The position numbers and the translations under genes were made by a program. The notes below the pieces were generated by a model, which had not been told where the DNA came from, did not search any database, and worked only from the letters and a program-made list of their open reading frames with translations. DNA of 12,087 bases from an uncultured Granulosicoccus sp. (GTDB taxonomy: Bacteria > Pseudomonadota > Gammaproteobacteria > Granulosicoccales > Granulosicoccaceae), in contig CALDSR010000076.1 in NCBI GenBank assembly GCA_937924505.1, positions 1 to 12,087 on the forward strand, written 5' to 3'. How positions within the stretch are numbered: the first letter of the stretch is position 1; each line of letters begins with the position of its first letter. This document shows positions 1 through 6,838 of the stretch, one piece after another.

Positions 1-867
1 TCCGACGACCCAAGGCCTGTGACACCAACTGACCCTGTCAGTCCTTCAGAGCCTACAACCCCCACGGACCCCACGGAACCTACGGAACCCACCGAACCTA
101 CGGAACCCACGGAACCCGCCGAACCCTCTGAGCCAACCATCGACGTGTTCATCCCTCGAATAGCCGAATCGCTTGCGCCGGATATCGACGGACTTGACGT
201 GACGGTGGACGCTAATGGTCTGTTCACCGGTGAATGGGCTTCAGCGGTTTATCTTGGCACGTCCGGCGCGCCGCTGAGAATCAGTAATCTGATGATTGAC
301 GTCAACACCAGCGAAGCTGATGCAGTCAACTACCGTAAGTGGGCTGCCATGCACGATGGCGAATATCTCTATATCGTCGTGACCGTAGAAGATAACGGAG
401 AACGATACAGGGACTCCGGCGCCACGGTTTGGCAAGACGATAGCCTGGAAGTTTTCATCGATGGCAACAACAGCAAGCTGACAAGCTACGACGGCGTCGA
501 TGACTACCAATTTACATTCCCCGTGCGTGGTCCCAGCAGCAGCAAGCAAGCCGTGACTAGCGGAGAGGTCAAAGGTCAATTCAATCCGTCCTCTGCTGAT
601 ATTGATTTCGCTACTGGCCCAGGTGTCGGACCCCGAGGTCTGCAACGTCCGAATTTCGAACAGGATGTCTACGAGATTCGCATCGATCTCGATTCGGTCG
701 GCATTGCGGTGAATCAGCCATTCGGACTTGAGTTACAAATCAATGACGATGACGATGGGGATTCACGCGATGGAAAATGGGGATGGCATCACCCACAACG
801 CATTGACGTTGATGTCGATGAAACCTTCCTGAACCCGTCATTTATGGGTACCGCTCGACTCGACTGA
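1..867 (+). CDS. Exported protein with Pro-Thr-Glu linker and CBM9-like domain (5' end outside the window)
   Basis: The frame is open from base 1 to a TGA at 865-867, so the true start lies upstream; the GTG at 19 sits inside the linker and is not a credible start. The visible 288 residues are a Pro/Thr/Glu/Ser linker (about residues 1-45) followed by a domain of about 240 residues. That domain has features of the carbohydrate-binding family 9-like fold (CBM9/DOMON-like): an aromatic strand WAAMHDGEYLYIVV (about 110-123), a D-N turn, then WQDDSLEVFIDGNN (about 144-157), and a final FLNPSFMGTARLD. In this family the domain binds sugars, and such linkers join domains of secreted or surface proteins. 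Sugar binding and export are inferred; no signal peptide or catalytic domain is visible here. Asp-rich loops (DDDDGD near residue 250) suggest calcium binding. It converges on the ankyrin gene with a 21-bp gap. Confidence 0.75.
   Translation, partial: SDDPRPVTPTDPVSPSEPTTPTDPTEPTEPTEPTEPTEPAEPSEPTIDVFIPRIAESLAPDIDGLDVTVDANGLFTGEWASAVYLGTSGAPLRISNLMIDVNTSEADAVNYRKWAAMHDGEYLYIVVTVEDNGERYRDSGATVWQDDSLEVFIDGNNSKLTSYDGVDDYQFTFPVRGPSSSKQAVTSGEVKGQFNPSSADIDFATGPGVGPRGLQRPNFEQDVYEIRIDLDSVGIAVNQPFGLELQINDDDDGDSRDGKWGWHHPQRIDVDVDETFLNPSFMGTARLD
61..132 (+). repeat. 9-bp tandem repeat encoding a Pro-Thr-Glu linker
   Basis: Eight consecutive 9-bp units of the form CCN-ACG-GAA encode PTD, PTE (five times), PAE and PSE. 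The units differ mainly at the third position of the proline codon and in the last two units. It is an extended, acidic, flexible interdomain linker; the number of units could change by replication slippage without loss of frame. Confidence 0.8.
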
Positions 868-874
868 GTTCACC

Positions 875-890
875 GCAGGGTTCTGCTTTT
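875..890 (+). terminator. Weak possible terminator after the CBM9-like gene
   Basis: A short hairpin GCAG-GGTT-CTGC is followed by TTTT, 7 bp after the TGA stop. The stem has only 4 bp and the T tract overlaps the stop codon of the convergent gene, so this is a weak candidate. No better terminator exists in the 21-bp gap. Confidence 0.3.
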
Positions 891-2688
891 ACTGTTGAAG
901 CGCCAGATTCCCTGGCGCGAGTAGCATGTTCTTGATTCGTTTTCGACTACTCGTCTGCGCGAGCACCACAGCATCGACGCCGTGAATGTCACGTAGTTTT
1001 ATATCGGCTCCCGCTTTCAACAGAAGCGACACTAAGTCCGTGTAACCGCGATTCACGGCAACCATCAAGGCTGTCCGCCCAAGATTATCCTGTGCATTGA
1101 TATCGACACCTTCGTTTATCAGGAGCTTGACGACCCGGGTATACCCTTTCTTGGCAGCTTCAACAAGTGGATACCAGTCATCACCCGAGACACCGTTTAT
1201 ATCAGCACCCGCAGTAACAAGGTATCGAGCAATGACAGGATGCTCTAGCGAAATGGCTGCCACCAGCGGCGACCGTCCATCGATATCTCGGCTATCGACA
1301 TTGGCCCCCGCCTCAATCAGCGCACCAACCAAGGTTATGAGCGAGGATTGTGGCGAAGATTGAATGGCGTCAACCAGCACATCGTCATCATGTGGAAACC
1401 GAAATTTTCGGCTCCTTGAATAAACATTGACAAGATCCGCGCAGCCACTCTTGATGGCACGATCGAGATGGGGGATCCCACCGTGACTATCAGTTATGTC
1501 CAGCGACTTGTTTTCATTCAGCATCGATTCCATTTGCGCGGAATCGCACTCTCTGACTGCCAGTGCGAAACGCGCCTGAACAGCACGCTGGTAAACCACC
1601 TTGCTGCCGATAAATCGAGTTAGTGCCGCTGAACATTGCGGCTTGTGCGTATGATAAGTCAACGGGAGGCCATCAACAAGTTCATCAACACCGGACTCAT
1701 GTTGCTGTTTGAATAGCGTTGCAAGTCTGATGACATGGCAATCACTTGCCGCAAGGCGTAACTCACGATAGTAATTTAGTAGCTCTAATTCTTGCTCAAG
1801 CAACTCGTCACTTGTTAGGGCCGAGTGTTCCAAAGCGCCAGCGAGTTGCGGATTCAGACGCGCTGAGATCTGCACAACAAAGCGATTTCCACCAAGCTCC
1901 TGATCCTTGGCAATGGCATAGTCAAGCGCAGTCAGTCCGTGGTAATCCGTCCGCGTGATGGATGCTCCATGTCCAAGCAGTTGCTGCATAACACGTTCGT
2001 TACCGTTATTGATTGCAACCATCAGAGGGGTTTGTCGCTCGTCCCGAGGTATGGCTTCATCAACCCCTACCCCGGCGCCAAGTAGCCGCTCCACAATCGG
2101 AAGCGATCCAACCTTGGCTGCCCGCATCAAAGGTGTATTGCCATGAATCACAGCATCGCCATCAGCTCCATTGGCAAGCGCCGCATCCAAACCCGCAAGG
2201 TCTTGATTGGCGATCGCTTGCATCATGCGGCTGTCGGCGTTTGCGACATCAAAACGACAAGTAGGTTTAAGCTTTTCGAGAACCTGCGCCTCTATCGAAT
2301 CACTGGAGCATTCCCAGGTCAGGGCGCCATTTGATGTGCTGACCGTTGGTGTAAACACCATTGATCGCACACCTATTTGATCGCCGAACTCGACGAAAAT
2401 GTGACCACCACGATCGACCGAAATTTGCTTGACATCCGTGCCGTACAGACTTCTCGGCGGTTGAAGCCCCGCCTGCGAGTTGTCGTGTGGCATGACCCCA
2501 TGCTTTGCGTGATAGTCAGCGACGCGCAACTTTACATTCGCGACAAGCGTAAAGGCCTCCGACAGACCAGCAGCCTGAACGAAGCGCCCGCGTGAGTGCC
2601 AACTGTGCATGGCACCCGCCCCCGTGGCGGCCATCGCAATCAATATTATGAGGAGTTTCACGCTGTTTCCGAGTCTCGCGATTTCCAT
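889..2688 (-). CDS. Membrane-anchored pilin-like/ankyrin-repeat fusion protein
   Basis: I chose the ATG at 2688 (599 residues) because the hydrophobic segment follows directly; in-frame TTG 2763 (preceded by AAGGGA) and ATG 2728-2730 are alternatives. Residues 9-27 form one membrane helix. Residues about 35-145 resemble the globular part of a type IV major pilin: LSEAFTLVANVKLRVADYH, then HGVMPHDNSQAGL, the step LYGTDVKQISVDRGGHI, and a C-terminal LTWEC...PTCR with two cysteines (C127, C144) placed like the pilin disulfide loop. The prepilin signal (G then FTLIE) is missing, so cleavage by prepilin peptidase is unlikely. Ankyrin repeats follow in two blocks, about 152-263 (for example HGNTPLMRAAKVGSLPIVERLL) and 436-578 (for example LGRTALMVAVNRGYTDLVSL), separated by a degenerate helical region. 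The inferred topology is a short cytoplasmic N-terminus with the rest in the periplasm. Function unknown; ankyrin repeats usually bind proteins. It is a single gene, divergent from the PreP gene. Confidence 0.8.
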   Translation of the reverse strand: MEIARLGNSVKLLIILIAMAATGAGAMHSWHSRGRFVQAAGLSEAFTLVANVKLRVADYHAKHGVMPHDNSQAGLQPPRSLYGTDVKQISVDRGGHIFVEFGDQIGVRSMVFTPTVSTSNGALTWECSSDSIEAQVLEKLKPTCRFDVANADSRMMQAIANQDLAGLDAALANGADGDAVIHGNTPLMRAAKVGSLPIVERLLGAGVGVDEAIPRDERQTPLMVAINNGNERVMQQLLGHGASITRTDYHGLTALDYAIAKDQELGGNRFVVQISARLNPQLAGALEHSALTSDELLEQELELLNYYRELRLAASDCHVIRLATLFKQQHESGVDELVDGLPLTYHTHKPQCSAALTRFIGSKVVYQRAVQARFALAVRECDSAQMESMLNENKSLDITDSHGGIPHLDRAIKSGCADLVNVYSRSRKFRFPHDDDVLVDAIQSSPQSSLITLVGALIEAGANVDSRDIDGRSPLVAAISLEHPVIARYLVTAGADINGVSGDDWYPLVEAAKKGYTRVVKLLINEGVDINAQDNLGRTALMVAVNRGYTDLVSLLLKAGADIKLRDIHGVDAVVLAQTSSRKRIKNMLLAPGNLALQQ

Positions 2689-2858
2689 CTTTTGGCTGCC
2701 TGAACTTAAGCCAACCCGATTATTTGTCATAGACCAGAGAATGCGAGTGGAACCGGCGCCCAAAATCCCTTGTCACATATCTTGCGTATCGGCTGCCGAG
2801 GCCCCACGCTTAATGATCACGACACAGTTTCAGCAGGCCATAACACACCTGTGCACCC

Positions 2859-2864
2859 TATACT
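2859..2864 (+). promoter_or_regulatory. Possible -10 box upstream of the PreP gene
   Basis: TATACT in the gap between the two divergent genes is a good -10 match 54 bp before the PreP start codon. No convincing -35 box lies 16-18 bp upstream. CTGTGC occurs twice (2849-2854 and 2863-2868), flanking the box. The call rests on the -10 hexamer and on position only. Confidence 0.25.
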
Positions 2865-2917
2865 GTGCGAATAGATAGTCAGCGCCACCAATAACGCCTG
2901 AGGAGTGCGAAACACCC

Positions 2918-5845
2918 ATGAACATGCCGGTCAGCCATCCTGCTTTCGAGCACATCCGTAGCGAGCGTATTCGCTCTCTAGACATCGATCTGCACGAATT
3001 CCGTCACATTGACACAGGTACTCCGCATGTCCATCTGGCGGCAGACAATCCGGAGAACGTATTTCTCGTGGGCTTACGCACCATTCCGACCGATTCCACA
3101 GGTGTGGCGCACATTCTTGAACATACGGTTTTGTGTGGAAGTGAGAAGTACCCGGTCCGCGACCCTTTTTTCATGATGATCCGGCGGTCGCTGAATACCT
3201 TCATGAACGCATTCACGTCCAGCGACTGGACCGCTTATCCATTTGCCAGCCAGAATCGCAAGGACTTCTTCAACTTACTGGATGTCTACCTTGATGCGGT
3301 GTTCTTTTCCAGGCTCCATGAGCTGGATTTCGCTCAGGAAGGTCATCGTGTGGAGTTCGAAAAAGCGGATGATCCATCCAGTCCCCTGGTATTCAAAGGC
3401 GTGGTCTTCAATGAAATGAAAGGCGCCATGAGCGCGCCGACCAGCTTCCTGTGGCAAACGCTGACCAAGCACCTGTTTCCAAACAACACCTATCACCACA
3501 ATAGTGGCGGTGACCCTGAAGCCATTCCCGATCTGAGTTATCAGCAGTTGAAGAGTTTCTACGACACCCACTACCACCCTTCGAACGCCGTACTGATGAC
3601 ATACGGCGATATTCCCGCGCAGGAGCTACAGGCGCGTTTTCAATCTCAGGTCTTGAGTCGATTCAAGCCGCTGAGCAGAACGATTTCCGTCGCCGATGCC
3701 AAACGCTATCACTCGCCACTGCGTGTCGAAGAAGCCTATGCAACTCAGGAAACCGACATTAGCGACAAAACGCATATTGTCACCGGGTGGCTGCTTGGCA
3801 GCAGCGTAGATCTTGATCAACGCCTGCGTTCGCATTTGCTATCAAGCGTGCTGCTCGACAATAGTGCTTCACCATTGATGCAGGCTCTGGAAAAGTCGGA
3901 ACTCGGAACGTCACCCTCGCCGTTGTGCGGACTTGAAGACAGTGCAAAGGAAATGGTTTTTGCATGTGGACTCGAGGGATCCAATCCTGAGCAAACCGAA
4001 GCGGTTGAAGCTCTTATTCTGGATACACTCGCGGACGTAGTCAGTAATGGCGTCCCCCAAAGTCAGGTCGAGGCCGTCCTGCATCAGCTCGAGCTCAGTC
4101 AGCGCGAGATCAGAGGCGACGGTATGCCATTCGGCTTGCAATTGGTGCTCAGCGGATTATCAACCGCCATGCAACGCGGTGATACCTTGGCTTCCATCGA
4201 TCTTGACCCGGCACTGGAACGTCTACGTAAAGATGCCGCGGACCCACAATTCATCGGGTCTCTCGTGAAGGAATTGCTGGTCGACAATGTTCACCGTGTG
4301 ACACTGACCCTGCGACCTGATCCGAAGATCAGCGAACGTCGGGATCTGGCCGAAGCTGCGCGACTTGCTACCCTGAAGCAAAGCCTGAATGACACCCAAA
4401 AGGTAAAAATTGTTGAACAGGCCAAGGCGCTTGCAGAAAGACAGGTTCAGGTAGATGACCCTGAAATTCTACCCAAAGTCACCCTCGCCGACGTACCCGC
4501 CGAACTGCATATTCCCAGTGGAACTAGCCAGAAGATTGCGGGAGCTCCGGCGACACTGTATGCCCAAGGTACCAATGGCATCGTGTATCCGCACGTCGTC
4601 ATCCAGTTGCCTCAACTGACAAGCGAACTGCGAAATCTGCTGCCGTTTTACAGCGGATTTCTCGCCGAACTTGGCTCCGGTGGGCGTGACTACCTCGAGA
4701 CCCAGGCTCACCAGGCCGCAGTATCGGGAGGCATCGGTGCCTACGCACTCCAACGCGGTGCGATTGACAATGAACAGAATGTCAGCGGTTATCTCACTAT
4801 TCGTGGCAAGGCATTAGTGAGAAATGTTGATGCGATGTCGAATCTTCTACTCGATACCGTATCCAATGTTCGCTTCGACGAATATCCACGGTTACGTGAG
4901 CTGGTTTCTCAGTCCCGCGCAAGCCGTGAGCAAAGCGTCACTGGCAGCGGTCACGTATTGGCGATGATGGCCGCTGCAAGCGGAATGAGTCCGACGAGTC
5001 AGTCGGCTCACCAGATGACTGGCCTCGCCGGGATCAAGGCGTTAAAAGTGTTCGATGATAGCTTGAAGGATGAATCGTCGTTGAAATCCTTCGGTTCAAA
5101 ACTTGCCGAGATTCACGAGATCATGGCCGGAGCCCCTAGGCAATTCCTGGTGGTCGCTGAGCAGGAAAACATGAAGACCGTCACATCAAGTCTTCATGAT
5201 GCTTTCTCGCACCTTAATCGTGCAAGCGAATTCGACGCGTTCAATCCAGAATCGGTTCGTCAGCAAGTCGGGGAAATCTGGACCACCAGTACAGAGGTCA
5301 ATTTCTGTGCGCTCGCCTTTCCGACAGTCACGGCCTCGCATGAAGATGCGGCTGCATTGTCTGTGCTCGGCCCTTTCCTTCGTAATGGTTACCTGCATCG
5401 AACCATTCGCGAAACGGGCGGCGCTTACGGTGGCGGCGCTTCGCATGATGCGGATTCCGCATCTTTTCGTTTTTATTCATATCGCGATCCTCGTCTGTGC
5501 GAGACGCTAAAAGATTTTGACCGCTCGGTCGAATGGTTACTTGGCGAAACCCATGACGATCGGCTGTTGGAAGAAGCCATCCTGAATGTAATCAGCGGTA
5601 TCGATAAACCTGGCTCACCTGCCGGCGAGGCTCGCAACGCCTTCCAGGCAAATCTGTTTGGTCGAACCGCCGAGCAGCGACGGTCGTTTCGCGAACGTAT
5701 TCTCAAGGTATCTCTTGGTGATCTAATACGTGTGGGAGATACCTATCTCAAGCAGGGGCAGGCGAGCACCGGTATCGTCACCAGTGAGAAAAACGCACAG
5801 CAGGACGACGTAAAAGAATTGGGCTTGCTGCAGATTCCGCTCTAG
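2918..5845 (+). CDS. PreP-type M16C zinc metalloprotease (presequence protease family)
   Basis: A 975-residue protein, the usual length for PreP/falcilysin-type M16C peptidases, which enclose and cut unstructured peptides in a chamber of two linked halves. The inverted zinc motif is H65-I-L-E68-H69, and the third zinc ligand is E166 in VVFNEMKG, 98 residues after E68, the same spacing as in human PreP. Downstream, SLNTFMNAFTSSDWTAYPFAS is typical of the subfamily. The C-terminal half carries R831 and Y837 (IRETGGAYGGG), the Arg/Tyr pair that completes the active site across the chamber, then SYRDPRLCETL. The enzyme is therefore probably active. No signal peptide is visible, so I infer cytoplasmic peptide turnover; organellar relatives degrade targeting presequences. 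The ATG at 2918 is preceded by AGGAG (2901-2905) at a rather long 12-nt spacing; ATG 2924 is an alternative. It is a single gene with its own terminator. Confidence 0.95.
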   Translation: MNMPVSHPAFEHIRSERIRSLDIDLHEFRHIDTGTPHVHLAADNPENVFLVGLRTIPTDSTGVAHILEHTVLCGSEKYPVRDPFFMMIRRSLNTFMNAFTSSDWTAYPFASQNRKDFFNLLDVYLDAVFFSRLHELDFAQEGHRVEFEKADDPSSPLVFKGVVFNEMKGAMSAPTSFLWQTLTKHLFPNNTYHHNSGGDPEAIPDLSYQQLKSFYDTHYHPSNAVLMTYGDIPAQELQARFQSQVLSRFKPLSRTISVADAKRYHSPLRVEEAYATQETDISDKTHIVTGWLLGSSVDLDQRLRSHLLSSVLLDNSASPLMQALEKSELGTSPSPLCGLEDSAKEMVFACGLEGSNPEQTEAVEALILDTLADVVSNGVPQSQVEAVLHQLELSQREIRGDGMPFGLQLVLSGLSTAMQRGDTLASIDLDPALERLRKDAADPQFIGSLVKELLVDNVHRVTLTLRPDPKISERRDLAEAARLATLKQSLNDTQKVKIVEQAKALAERQVQVDDPEILPKVTLADVPAELHIPSGTSQKIAGAPATLYAQGTNGIVYPHVVIQLPQLTSELRNLLPFYSGFLAELGSGGRDYLETQAHQAAVSGGIGAYALQRGAIDNEQNVSGYLTIRGKALVRNVDAMSNLLLDTVSNVRFDEYPRLRELVSQSRASREQSVTGSGHVLAMMAAASGMSPTSQSAHQMTGLAGIKALKVFDDSLKDESSLKSFGSKLAEIHEIMAGAPRQFLVVAEQENMKTVTSSLHDAFSHLNRASEFDAFNPESVRQQVGEIWTTSTEVNFCALAFPTVTASHEDAAALSVLGPFLRNGYLHRTIRETGGAYGGGASHDADSASFRFYSYRDPRLCETLKDFDRSVEWLLGETHDDRLLEEAILNVISGIDKPGSPAGEARNAFQANLFGRTAEQRRSFRERILKVSLGDLIRVGDTYLKQGQASTGIVTSEKNAQQDDVKELGLLQIPL

Positions 5846-5863
5846 GCAGAGCGGAGCGCTATT

Positions 5864-5885
5864 CGCAGGTTTCTTGCGGTTTTTT
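5864..5885 (+). terminator. Rho-independent terminator of the PreP gene
   Basis: A stem of CGCAGG with CTTGCG (one G-U pair, TTT loop) at 5864-5878 is followed by G and six T residues, 19 bp after the TAG stop. A second small hairpin, CCCGA-AGGAC-TCGGG at 5890-5904, lies just downstream; on the minus strand it is followed only by TTAT and could at most help end csrA transcripts. Confidence 0.7.
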
Positions 5886-5968
5886 ATAACCCGAAGGACT
5901 CGGGGCTATGTATGAAAGCGGTTTCAGTATTATAAACGCTTGTTTTCTAAGTCACTAAGTTGGTACTC

Positions 5969-5999
5969 GGGGGTATCTTTTAAAAAAGAAGATACCTCC
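5969..5999. other. Long stem-loop overlapping the csrA stop codon
   Basis: GGTATCTT (5972-5979) and AAGATACC (5989-5996) form a perfect 8-bp inverted repeat with a 9-base loop. Two more outer pairs (5969-5999 and 5970-5998) extend it beyond one irregular position, a G-U pair in plus-strand RNA but an A-C mismatch in minus-strand RNA. The right arm includes the first base of the csrA stop triplet. Neither strand has a T tract after the stem; on the minus strand the T tract is in the loop. It may protect a 3' end or mark the end of both convergent transcripts; it is not a standard terminator. Confidence 0.55.
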
Positions 6000-6211
6000 T
6001 AGTCGTTAGTGGAGTCGGGGTCCTGACTCTTGTTGGCACCAGTCGGATCACCAGCTTGAATTCGTTGGTAAATCTCTTCCCGATGTACGCTTACATCTGG
6101 TGGGGCAGTAATCCCGATACGGACTTGCTTCCCTTTAACACTCAATATAGTAATGGTAACTTCGTCACCGATTACGATTGATTCGTCAGTCCGTCTGCTC
6201 AGAATCAACAT
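5999..6211 (-). CDS. csrA: CsrA/RsmA carbon storage regulator, RNA-binding protein
   Basis: CsrA is a small dimeric protein that binds GGA motifs, usually in hairpin loops near ribosome binding sites, and so controls translation and stability of many mRNAs. The ATG at 6211 gives 70 residues beginning [18 protein letters not shown], with the conserved core [20 protein letters not shown] and the RNA-contacting residues L4 and R44 in place. The C-terminal tail after IQAGD is hydrophilic, and the protein is slightly longer than the 61-residue E. coli form. The earlier in-frame GTG at 6220 is rejected because it lies inside the Shine-Dalgarno sequence. It is a single gene, convergent with PreP, with no alaS or lysC upstream as found in several relatives. 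The leader carries a terminator-like GGAGG hairpin. Confidence 0.97.
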   Translation of the reverse strand: MLILSRRTDESIVIGDEVTITILSVKGKQVRIGITAPPDVSVHREEIYQRIQAGDPTGANKSQDPDSTND

Positions 6212-6216
6212 GTGGC

Positions 6217-6226
6217 TCACCCCCTT
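6217..6226 (-). promoter_or_regulatory. Ribosome binding site that fixes the csrA start
   Basis: The minus strand reads AAGGGGGTGA, one mismatch from the extended Shine-Dalgarno AAGGAGGTGA, ending 5 nt before the ATG at 6211. It shows that ATG 6211, not the upstream GTG, is the start. The mismatch removes the GGA core, so this site itself lacks a typical CsrA-binding triplet. Confidence 0.85.
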
Positions 6227-6246
6227 GGCTAGAGCTAATGATCTTT

Positions 6247-6278
6247 AAAAAAAACCGCGCTACCTCCTTATCAGCGGG
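6247..6278 (-). promoter_or_regulatory. Terminator-like hairpin with GGAGG loop in the csrA leader
   Basis: In minus-strand RNA a 6-bp stem with one bulged base (6273-6278 pairing with 6255-6261) closes an 11-base loop GATAAGGAGGT and is followed directly by eight U residues, the form of an intrinsic terminator. It ends about 35 nt before the csrA start. The loop shows the AAGGAGG sequence, which suits CsrA. An upstream CGGGC (minus strand, about 6308-6312) can pair with the GCCCG at 6275-6279 and would disrupt the stem. A self-regulated attenuator is an inference; a plain terminator of an upstream transcript is also possible, though no minus-strand gene is seen there. Confidence 0.5.
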
Positions 6279-6838
6279 CTGTAAAGGCTAATAGCTTGTA
6301 GCTAAACCGCCCGAATAACCGTCCTGCGCAACATGCAACAGGCTGAGCTCGCATTATGACTCATTCAGACGCCTATGCGCACTTTTCAACGCGGTATACA
6401 TAGAACAATTTGGCGACCACATCACGATGCGCTCAATGTTATTACGGTTCCATAGGATTTAATCTAACGGGTGGTTTTTACAAGACCGCTTCAAACGTCA
6501 GCATCGCGGACCTTAACGCTCAAATTCTCACTGTAATATCTCGGCGAGGGTTTGGCCCTAGTCATCTGCTTGAGCTGGTACTCGAAGTTTTTTAGCAATT
6601 CCTCTCGACCGAACGGCTATAAAAATGTGTTTTTTTCACCAATAACACCAGCATTTTGATTATTAAAAACCGAGTTAATAAACTCGCCCACTTATTTAGA
6701 AACAGCGAAATTTCAATTTAAAAACCAAATTTTTCATATTATTTTAGATATTTCGGCATTTTTCCCTTCAGTTTTACCGGATGTGTACGCTATTTGCTCT
6801 TTGGGACCGCACTTGAATTGATAAATGAGGACTGTAAG
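6279..6838. other. Gene-poor AT-rich intergenic region between csrA and the H1-like gene
   Basis: No convincing gene is seen in about 560 bp. It must hold the csrA promoter (minus) and the H1-like gene promoter (plus). One candidate for the latter is TTGATT (6656-6661), 17 bp, TAAACT (6679-6684), which is weak and overlaps an inverted repeat. The part from about 6600 to 6780 is much richer in A and T than the rest of the window. A 61-codon frame at 6410-6595 has only a TTG start without a ribosome binding site. I recognise no tRNA or known small RNA. Confidence 0.5.
6665..6686 (-). terminator. Possible minus-strand terminator hairpin upstream of the H1-like gene
   Basis: CGAGTT-AATA-AACTCG (6671-6686) is a perfect 6-bp stem. 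On the minus strand it is followed by G and five T residues. No minus-strand gene ends here, so it may instead stop antisense transcripts, or act as an operator or leader structure for the plus-strand gene. Confidence 0.35.

Noticed and set aside
61..132. CRISPR-like or regulatory direct repeats
   Set aside because: The repeats are contiguous 9-bp coding units without spacers and encode a Pro-Thr-Glu linker.
6209..6220. Upstream GTG start for csrA adding three residues
   Set aside because: The GTG lies within the extended Shine-Dalgarno sequence, and the canonical CsrA N-terminus MLIL begins at the ATG.
5846..6420. tRNA genes next to csrA, as in some gammaproteobacteria
   Set aside because: No cloverleaf, no TTCGAATC-type T-arm and no CCA end could be found on either strand.
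6410..6595. A 61-codon frame between csrA and the H1-like gene
   Set aside because: It has only a TTG start, no ribosome binding site, and a product I do not recognise. Short minus-strand frames in the same stretch are no better.
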